Below, piece after piece: positions 58,887 through 64,000 of a stretch of 64,000 nucleotides of DNA (position 1 is the first letter of the stretch; every line of letters starts with the position of its first letter). Source of the DNA: an uncultured Clostridia bacterium (GTDB lineage Bacteria; Bacillota; Clostridia; UMGS1810). The notes under the pieces were generated by a model. That model searched no databases. It worked only from the letters and a program-made list of their open reading frames with translations, and was not told the DNA's origin. The DNA is taken from the NCBI GenBank assembly GCA_934454585.1, contig CAKSFP010000013.1:12712-76711 (forward strand), given 5' to 3'. The translations under genes were made by a program, and so were the position numbers.

Positions 58887-59402
58887 TTATCCTCTCCTTT
58901 TTATATTCATCCCGATCACTCTCATCATGAACAGGCTGTATACATAGTCATACACATAAAAAGCCAACAGCATCCACACCCACAGCATCCAGAACGGATA
59001 TTGCGTCTGCATGGACATACCGAGCACTTTCACCGCTATCAGATAACACAGCCCCATGTAGGCGTTGAATATCACGCACTTTATGCCGATGCGCAGCGGC
59101 GTGTTTTTCACTCGGTCAACATAGAGCTTGACTATGGGATAGTTGCCCACAACCGCGGCATATAGCACTGCAATCTGCTTTGCCGGCAGAATGAGAACAG
59201 CCAAAACAGCTACGACGGCATACTGCGCCGCCGCAAGCTTCACATCATGCGCCGCTGCGGCAAGACCCACGGCGAACGACGCCGCAAAAACAAACACCAG
59301 TCTGCAAAACGGCATTGACGATGCCATCAGCAGAAAAATGAGCGACAAAGCCGCGCTCACGCCGCCGTATGCGACATATTTACTCTTATCTTTCAGCAGC
59401 AT
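58887..59402 (-). CDS. Small integral membrane protein, unknown
   Basis: A 171-residue protein with about five hydrophobic helices (VSAALSLIFLLMASSMPFCR, QYAVVAVLAVLILPAKQIAV, YPFWMLWVWMLLAFYVYDYV). Its fold is reminiscent of the S components of ECF transporters or DUF2232-type proteins, but I cannot assign it. It overlaps the DnaJ-like gene by 10 bases and is therefore coupled to it. Confidence 0.7.
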   Translation of the reverse strand: MLLKDKSKYVAYGGVSAALSLIFLLMASSMPFCRLVFVFAASFAVGLAAAAHDVKLAAAQYAVVAVLAVLILPAKQIAVLYAAVVGNYPIVKLYVDRVKNTPLRIGIKCVIFNAYMGLCYLIAVKVLGMSMQTQYPFWMLWVWMLLAFYVYDYVYSLFMMRVIGMNIKRRG

Positions 59403-60061
59403 GGTATCAAATCACCGCCCATCATCTCACAGCAGCAGTCTGCACACAAAAGCGAAGTGCAGGTATCGCACGAACAACAGCTTGACTGCGTGTTGTAGCC
59501 GTAGCCGTTGCCGGCAGAGGTGTATGCTCCGCGCTGAGAATTAACCGCATTAAATGCGTTTCTGTATTCCATATTGTACGGGTCAAGCTGTGCCGCCCGC
59601 GCAAAATGCTGATAAGCCATGTCGTACCAGCCGCGGCGTTGTTTGACAACTCCCATGAGGTAGTGCCATTCCGCATTGCGCACGGTCACGCCGTTCAGTG
59701 CGCTCTCCGCGGCGTCCAGGCGATTCTCGCTTATCATGCGCCTTATGGCGGCGTAATCGCTGCTTCCGGCATTGGCGTTGAATCCGCCGTAACCCGTGCC
59801 GCTGTTTGTGCCCGAGCTGCCCCGCTGCGATGAATAACCGCCGTTTGCCGATGAATATCCGCCGGATGATGAATTACCCTTTTTCATCAATGCGTCATAT
59901 GCCTCGTTTATCTCGCGCATTTTCTCTGCGGCGAGGTCGGCAAGCGGATTGTTGATGTACTTGTCGGGATGATATTTCTTTGCCAGCTCCCTGTATGCCT
60001 CTTTTATCTGTGACTCGGTGGCGTTTGTCGGCACACCGAGTACCTTGTACGGATCGTTCAT
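59393..60061 (-). CDS. DnaJ-domain protein with cysteine-rich tail
   Basis: A 222-residue protein. The J domain (residues 1-65) is MNDPYKVLGVPTNATESQIK with the HPD triad in LAKKYHPDKY. Then follow a Ser/Gly/Tyr-rich linker (SSGGYSSANGGYSSQRGSSG) and a helical TPR-like stretch (RRGWYDMAYQHFARAAQLDP). The C-terminus is rich in Cys (SSCCSCDTCTSLLCADCCCE). It would recruit DnaK; the Cys tail may bind metal. It starts one base after the DUF5685 stop. Confidence 0.88.
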   Translation of the reverse strand: MNDPYKVLGVPTNATESQIKEAYRELAKKYHPDKYINNPLADLAAEKMREINEAYDALMKKGNSSSGGYSSANGGYSSQRGSSGTNSGTGYGGFNANAGSSDYAAIRRMISENRLDAAESALNGVTVRNAEWHYLMGVVKQRRGWYDMAYQHFARAAQLDPYNMEYRNAFNAVNSQRGAYTSAGNGYGYNTQSSCCSCDTCTSLLCADCCCEMMGGDLIPCC

Positions 60062-60062
60062 A

Positions 60063-60911
60063 TTAAATTTGGTCCTTTCGATTGTTTTTGCTAAGCTTAT
60101 TGAGCGCCCTGTCGGCGTTTGCCCTTATGCCGAGATATATGATATTGTCAAGTATCGGCTTGTTTTTGAATACCGGCAACCCCTCATATTCGTGCGCCAC
60201 GGCGCTCATGGTGATGTAGAGTGAGTTTTCGGCAGCATTTCTTATATCGTCTGTCACACCGCCGTCAAATCGGTACGCCTCGTTCATGGGGTTGTACTTT
60301 TTCTTTTCGAAATCGTCGCTCATGTCATCGCAGGCGTCGGCAAGGTAGACAAATCTGCCGATGTCATAGCCTATGCGGCGCAGCGACGGCGAACCGAGGG
60401 CGAATATGTCCGCCATGACAGCGGCAAAAGGCTCGCAAGCCTCGTCAAGACAGGCGCATTTTTCCGATTCGAGCCGGCTCAGTTTGTTTAGATTATCCCT
60501 CACCTTGTCGGCAATGCCGGGGTACTTCTTTTTCATGCGGCGCAGTGCAAAACGATACGGAATTGAAGCAACAAGCGCCTTTATGCTCTTGTCGTCAGCC
60601 ACATCATCGAGCAGCTTGCAGTATGTCAGCAGCACACTCATGTCCGCAGCAAAGTCAACGGCGCTGTTTTGCACGACGGTTTTCTTCCTGCCGAAATGTT
60701 TTATGCAGCCCTCAGAGCGAAATTGTGTCTCGCCGTCATTCACCGAGTCGAGCAAAATCGCAAAAAAAGTGAAATCATAGCTGAGTCCGAGCCGCACGAA
60801 CTGATTGTGCCGACGACCAAGGGATTTGCACAGACCACAATAGTATGCCCGAAAATTCGTAAAATCTTTAATTTTTAATTCATCTTTACATATGTTTACA
60901 TATCCGAACAT
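60063..60911 (-). CDS. DUF5685 family protein
   Basis: A 282-residue all-helical protein. FGYVNICKDELKIKDFTNFR and the Cys pair in AYYCGLCKSLGRRHNQF are family features. LLDDVADD (about residue 100) and YLADACDDMSDDFEKKKYNP (about 190-210) are Asp-rich pairs reminiscent of the metal sites of isoprenoid-synthase-like helical bundles; catalysis is not shown. The DUF5685-DnaJ pair recurs in Clostridia. GGAGAG precedes the ATG. Confidence 0.78.
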   Translation of the reverse strand: MFGYVNICKDELKIKDFTNFRAYYCGLCKSLGRRHNQFVRLGLSYDFTFFAILLDSVNDGETQFRSEGCIKHFGRKKTVVQNSAVDFAADMSVLLTYCKLLDDVADDKSIKALVASIPYRFALRRMKKKYPGIADKVRDNLNKLSRLESEKCACLDEACEPFAAVMADIFALGSPSLRRIGYDIGRFVYLADACDDMSDDFEKKKYNPMNEAYRFDGGVTDDIRNAAENSLYITMSAVAHEYEGLPVFKNKPILDNIIYLGIRANADRALNKLSKNNRKDQI

Positions 60912-61081
60912 ACTTCTCTCCGATTGCTGTTGATTATACTACTATTTTAATATACATCGGCGGTAAATGCAAGAGTGATTTTATTAATAAAGTGTAAATT
61001 TGCATGACAAGCATCATAATTATCCAAGGATATGCGGAACGACATCCTCAGAATTATTTTGTATAATAAAATATTTTTCTT

Positions 61082-61118
61082 CGCGAAACGACACATAGGC
61101 TATTCCGCCATTGTTTAT
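61082..61118 (+). repeat. Dispersed intergenic repeat, copy d (diverged)
   Basis: CGCGAAACGACACATAGGCT resembles the CGGAACGACACACAGGTCGT block of 98-146. Another short CGGAACGACATCC piece lies at 61035-61047. The gap 60912-61138 holds nothing else. Confidence 0.4.
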
Positions 61119-61138
61119 CCGAACTTTTTAAGAAAGCA

Positions 61139-61168
61139 TTGACAACACCCTATTTAATAGGGTATAAT
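61139..61168 (+). promoter_or_regulatory. Autoregulated promoter of the toxin-antitoxin pair
   Basis: Consensus TTGACA (61139-61144) and TATAAT (61163-61168) with an 18-base spacer. The spacer contains the palindrome CCCTATTTAATAGGG (61148-61162), and outer arms CAACAC and GTGTTG (61142-61147, 61170-61175) frame it. This is the expected operator for the HTH antitoxin. Confidence 0.8.
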
Positions 61169-61192
61169 AGTGTTGAAATAAGGTGATACTAT

Positions 61193-61525
61193 TTGAAAAG
61201 AAAATTTGTTATGATGCCGATTTTTGATAAGCAGTGGCGTGAGATGGGACTCGATGACAACGACCTGCAAAATCTTCAAGCCGAATTATTAAAAAATCCG
61301 CAAATCGGAAATGTTATAAGAGGAACAGGAAAACTGCGAAAAATGCGTTTTGCATTTCAAAACAGAGGCAAAAGTGGCTCGAGCCGTGTTTTATATGTTG
61401 ATTTTGTTGTTGCCGAAACTATTTATTTAATTTTTGCATATTCTAAAAATGAAAAAGACAATTTGACCGACGAAGAACGGAATAACATCAAAAAGCTGAT
61501 TGACAGGCTGGAGCAAAGTTTATAG
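61193..61525 (+). CDS. RelE/HigB-type toxin
   Basis: A 110-residue type II toxin of the RelE/ParE superfamily. MMPIFDKQWREMGLDDNDLQ opens it. GNVIRGTGKLRKMRFAFQNR and SSRVLYVDFVVAETIYLIFA form the beta-sheet core, with basic residues that bind and cut mRNA in HigB relatives. NEKDNLTDEERNNIKKLIDR is the closing helix. The start is TTG 61193, 8 bases after AAGGTG. The toxin-first order is that of higBA modules. Confidence 0.87.
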   Translation: MKRKFVMMPIFDKQWREMGLDDNDLQNLQAELLKNPQIGNVIRGTGKLRKMRFAFQNRGKSGSSRVLYVDFVVAETIYLIFAYSKNEKDNLTDEERNNIKKLIDRLEQSL

Positions 61526-61537
61526 GAGGTGTTTTTT

Positions 61538-61849
61538 GTGAAAGTATATGACGGAATTATTCAAGGTTTAGAAGAAGCTGTTGCATATAACGAAGGAAAA
61601 ATCAAGGCGAGAACAAACACAATGTCAATATCACCCGTGCCCGATTTTGAGGCAAAGGAAATTAAAAACATAAGAAACGAACTTGGAATGACACAAGTTT
61701 TGTTCGCCGGATTTATGGGTGTGTCGGCAAAAACCGTCGAGGCGTGGGAATCCGGACGGAATATGCCGGACGGACCGGCACGGCGGATACTTTCTATGCT
61801 CAAGACCGACCCGGGCTTGCCGCAAAGATTTAACATCATAGCAAAATAA
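61538..61849 (+). CDS. HTH antitoxin (HigA/XRE type)
   Basis: A 103-residue antitoxin. The C-terminal half is an XRE HTH: IRNELGMTQVLFAGFMGVSA, KTVEAWESGRNMPDGPARRI. The N-terminal half (VYDGIIQGLEEAVAYNEGKI) is the toxin-neutralising arm. GTG 61538 lies 8 bases after AGGAGG; the earlier GTG is inside that site. rodA begins 30 bases downstream with no terminator between, so the pair may share a transcript with rodA. Confidence 0.87.
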   Translation: MKVYDGIIQGLEEAVAYNEGKIKARTNTMSISPVPDFEAKEIKNIRNELGMTQVLFAGFMGVSAKTVEAWESGRNMPDGPARRILSMLKTDPGLPQRFNIIAK

Positions 61850-61879
61850 ATCTGCCGACATTAAAGAAAGAGGTAACAT

Positions 61880-62998
61880 ATGAAAAAGACAAAAAATTTC
61901 AATTATGCCGACATGGACTTTTTTCTGCTGATACTGGCAGTGGTGTGCTCCGTATTCGGCCTTGTAATGATAAGCAGCGCCGTGCGCACCATGGACGGCA
62001 GCGGCAAATATCTCATAATCCAGAGCGTAGGTATAGTGCTCGGCATAGTGCTGATGTTCGTGCTGGCATCTATCGACTACGAAAACCTGGGCAACCTGAC
62101 AAAATTCATCTACATCGGCGGCATACTGCTGCTTGTGACAGTGCTCATCATCGGCACGGGTAAAGAGGAAGTTGGCAGCAAAAGCTGGATCCGCTTCGGC
62201 TCAATCGGCTTTCAGCCTGCCGAATTTGTCAAGATAGGTTTCATAATAACCTTCTCCAAGCACGCAGCAGATGTGAGCGAGGAGATAAACAAACCGAAAA
62301 ATGTTCTGCTGCTCTGCCTGCACGCCGGGGTTATCCTGGGGCTGATTGCGCTTCAGCCGGATTTCGGCACGGCGATGGTGTTTGTGTCCATATTTGTCGG
62401 CATACTGTTCGTCTCGGGCATATCGTGGAAATACATCACTGCGGCCGCCGCAGCAATAGTCGCCGCAGTGCCGATAATGTGGTTTTTCGTGTTCCAGACA
62501 TATCAGAAAAACCGTATTCGTGTTTTTCTCAATCCGGAGAGCGATCCTCTCGGCTCGGGATATCATGTGATTCAGTCCAAAATCGCCATAGGATCGGGTC
62601 AGATTTTCGGCAAGGGACTCTATCACGGCACGCAGACTCAGCTCGGCTATCTGCCGATTCGCCACACAGACTTTATCTACGCCGTAGTCGGCGAGGAGCT
62701 GGGCATGGTCGGCTGCATAGTTGTCGCAGCGCTGCTGTTTGCGCTTGTGCTCCGCTGCATATATGATTCGCGCGTGGCGAAGAATCAGTTCAGCTCCAAC
62801 ATATGCATCGGAGTGGCGTGTATGTTCCTGGCGCATATTTTCGAGAACATCGGAATGTGCATCGGCCTCATGCCGGTAACGGGTATTCCGCTGCCGTTTT
62901 TCAGCTACGGCGGCTCGGCGGTCATGACGAGTTTTGTCGCCATAGGACTTGTGATGAGCACATATATGCGGCGCAAATTTATATCGTTTAATGCTTGA
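61880..62998 (+). CDS. rodA: RodA/FtsW-type SEDS glycosyltransferase
   Basis: A 372-residue polytopic membrane protein of the SEDS family with about ten helices. SIGFQPAEFVKIGFIITFSK, LIALQPDFGTAMVFVSIFVG, GTQTQLGYLPIRHTDFIYAV and TGIPLPFFSYGGSAVMTSFV are the conserved family motifs, including the catalytic Asp region. The protein is shorter and lacks the FtsW extension, favouring RodA (elongation) over FtsW or SpoVE. AAGAGG precedes the ATG. Confidence 0.92.
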   Translation: MKKTKNFNYADMDFFLLILAVVCSVFGLVMISSAVRTMDGSGKYLIIQSVGIVLGIVLMFVLASIDYENLGNLTKFIYIGGILLLVTVLIIGTGKEEVGSKSWIRFGSIGFQPAEFVKIGFIITFSKHAADVSEEINKPKNVLLLCLHAGVILGLIALQPDFGTAMVFVSIFVGILFVSGISWKYITAAAAAIVAAVPIMWFFVFQTYQKNRIRVFLNPESDPLGSGYHVIQSKIAIGSGQIFGKGLYHGTQTQLGYLPIRHTDFIYAVVGEELGMVGCIVVAALLFALVLRCIYDSRVAKNQFSSNICIGVACMFLAHIFENIGMCIGLMPVTGIPLPFFSYGGSAVMTSFVAIGLVMSTYMRRKFISFNA

Positions 62999-63015
62999 AA
63001 AATTTTACTCAACAA

Positions 63016-63042
63016 AGGCGATGCGCTTTTTGCGCACCGCCT
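63016..63042. terminator. GC hairpin between converging rodA and the last gene
   Basis: AGGCG-A-TGCGC (63016-63026) pairs with GCGCA-C-CGCCT (63032-63042). The T-run is only in the loop, so termination strength is uncertain. Confidence 0.42.
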
Positions 63043-63053
63043 CACTTACTTTA

Positions 63054-64000
63054 TTAATACAAAAAGAACTTCTCTATCATGACCTTTCCATTATCGCCCG
63101 AATAACCTGTATTCTCAGTGATGTAATCCTTGCACGAGCGGTACTGAATCTTGCCGTTCCACATTTTGAACATAATATCGGTGTAGCAGTGCTTCACATA
63201 CGGCTCGGCGCTGTAGTAGCGGAACTGCAGATTGTGACTCACAAGCTCCGTGTCGCACAGCGGCAGCTCAAATTCATCCGCGCCGGACGACGAGTCATAC
63301 TTAACATACACATCGTTGTCTCCGCCACCATATGACGCATAGGACAAATCCCAGCCGAGCGGTGCAAACCCCTGTTTCAGTTTCAGTATCACCTTGGTGC
63401 CATCGTCGCTCATGCGCAATGTGAACGGCATACGGTTCAGCGGCACGGCCTTAACCGTGCGCACACAGGTTTTTGCAAATTCGCTGTTGTCATCTATCCC
63501 GTTTCTCAGTCCTTTCATTGTGCCGAAGATATCCACAGATTCAGCCACATCCTCGGGAACATCCTCCGCAACTATTGAGCACTGTATATTTCCGTCGTCA
63601 CTCACCAAACTGAGCGTATTGCCGTAAAAACCGCTGACCGTCGCATAAAACTCGTCTGCCGGCACACCGCCGGAATACATCAGTAAAAATTTGCCGTACA
63701 CCTTGTCGCCGTCGAATTTATAAAATCCCCCGGGGACAGATTTTATGTAATATAAGCAATCGGCAAGGGTCATGTTCTCCATGGCAAATTTTCCGTTGCT
63801 ATCATCGACTTTCAGTGTAGTTATTGCATCCGGATTTTTTCCTCTGTAGGTCTTGCCGCTGATTGTTGCGGTCGACTCCAGATGTCCGCAGTATAACCGC
63901 GAAAAATGCGCCTCAAAGTCGTTCGCCAGATCCTCCTCGTACTCGGCGTTTATTGCATCCTCGGAATCGGTGTCGAAATCGATCCGTTCCAGATCAAACT
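63054..64000 (-). CDS. Large protein of unknown function, 5' end beyond the window
   Basis: The reading frame is open from the window edge to the stop at 63054: at least 314 residues with no start required inside. An apparent ATG at 63782 is internal, since upstream codons (for example DANDFEAHFSRLY-like LANDFEAHFSRLYCGHLES) read as normal protein. The sequence is beta-rich (SGKTYRGKNPDAITTLKVDD, YKFDGDKVYGKFLLMYSGGV) and suggests repeated domains around a lipoprotein or surface-type fold, but I recognise no family. Length and signal peptide must come from the neighbouring sequence. Confidence 0.75.
   Translation of the reverse strand, partial: FDLERIDFDTDSEDAINAEYEEDLANDFEAHFSRLYCGHLESTATISGKTYRGKNPDAITTLKVDDSNGKFAMENMTLADCLYYIKSVPGGFYKFDGDKVYGKFLLMYSGGVPADEFYATVSGFYGNTLSLVSDDGNIQCSIVAEDVPEDVAESVDIFGTMKGLRNGIDDNSEFAKTCVRTVKAVPLNRMPFTLRMSDDGTKVILKLKQGFAPLGWDLSYASYGGGDNDVYVKYDSSSGADEFELPLCDTELVSHNLQFRYYSAEPYVKHCYTDIMFKMWNGKIQYRSCKDYITENTGYSGDNGKVMIEKFFLY

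Overview
The window looks like chromosome of an anaerobic, endospore-forming Clostridia-type Firmicute of moderate GC. The evidence for sporulation is a pro-sigma-E gene with its processing protease SpoIIGA, an alpha/beta small acid-soluble spore protein, a GerA-type germinant receptor operon, a BofC-like protein and a SpoIID-like protein. Anaerobic metabolism is shown by pyruvate formate-lyase with its activase, malic enzyme and Rex. The dispersed hairpin repeats resemble those common in Oscillospirales genomes, but the exact lineage is inferred. There are no rRNA, phage, transposase or CRISPR features, and I recognise no intact tRNA gene.

Layout. 0-6.3 kb: an SGNH hydrolase, an XRE regulator, LemA plus a DUF2207 membrane protein, a DivIVA-like protein, SASP, a two-domain SSB and a small Mur-ligase-like orphan. 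6.6-15 kb (minus strand): mtaB, pflA, pflB, a LysR regulator and a ClpE-type unfoldase. 15-24 kb (minus): a carbohydrate locus with a (alpha/alpha)6 glycosidase, an FAD oxidoreductase, a GH2 beta-galactosidase and a GH36 alpha-galactosidase. 24-33 kb: PBP1A, a BofC-like protein, an SGNH hydrolase, malic enzyme, a HAD phosphatase, PgeF, sigE and spoIIGA. 33-37 kb: a small unknown gene, rex, three spore-type peptidoglycan-binding genes and an OGG-type glycosylase. 38-50 kb (plus): murI, ywiB-like, argS, a CtpA protease, rhaM, an alpha/beta hydrolase, a membrane-anchored MurF-like ligase, ddl, proS, lspA and an RluD-type synthase. 50-55 kb: a gerAA-gerAB-gerAC operon ending in an easily missed 55-codon two-helix membrane gene, then veg and a WYL regulator. 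56-64 kb: an aminotransferase, a sugar isomerase, a DUF5685/DnaJ/membrane/VOC cluster, a toxin-antitoxin pair running into rodA, and a large unknown gene cut by the right edge.

The most unusual content is between the genes. Nearly every gap over about 300 bp holds palindromic repeats of several families. One family has seven copies (near 12.6, 16.7, 31.2, 43.1, 47.0, 55.5 and 58.3 kb). It is modular: conserved outer flanks, one of two kinds of terminal inverted repeat, and one of two cores or none. The modules are shuffled among copies, and the inner part is found in both orientations. The clearest case is a 42-bp loop at 16759-16800 that reappears reverse-complemented at 58351-58392 while its roughly 110-bp surroundings keep their orientation. 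A second family (8.8 and 21.6 kb) is a regular array of a 9-bp unit separated by mini-hairpins whose sequences differ but whose pairing is kept. These are the best candidates here for an undescribed repeat system. No recombinase that could act on them is encoded in the window.
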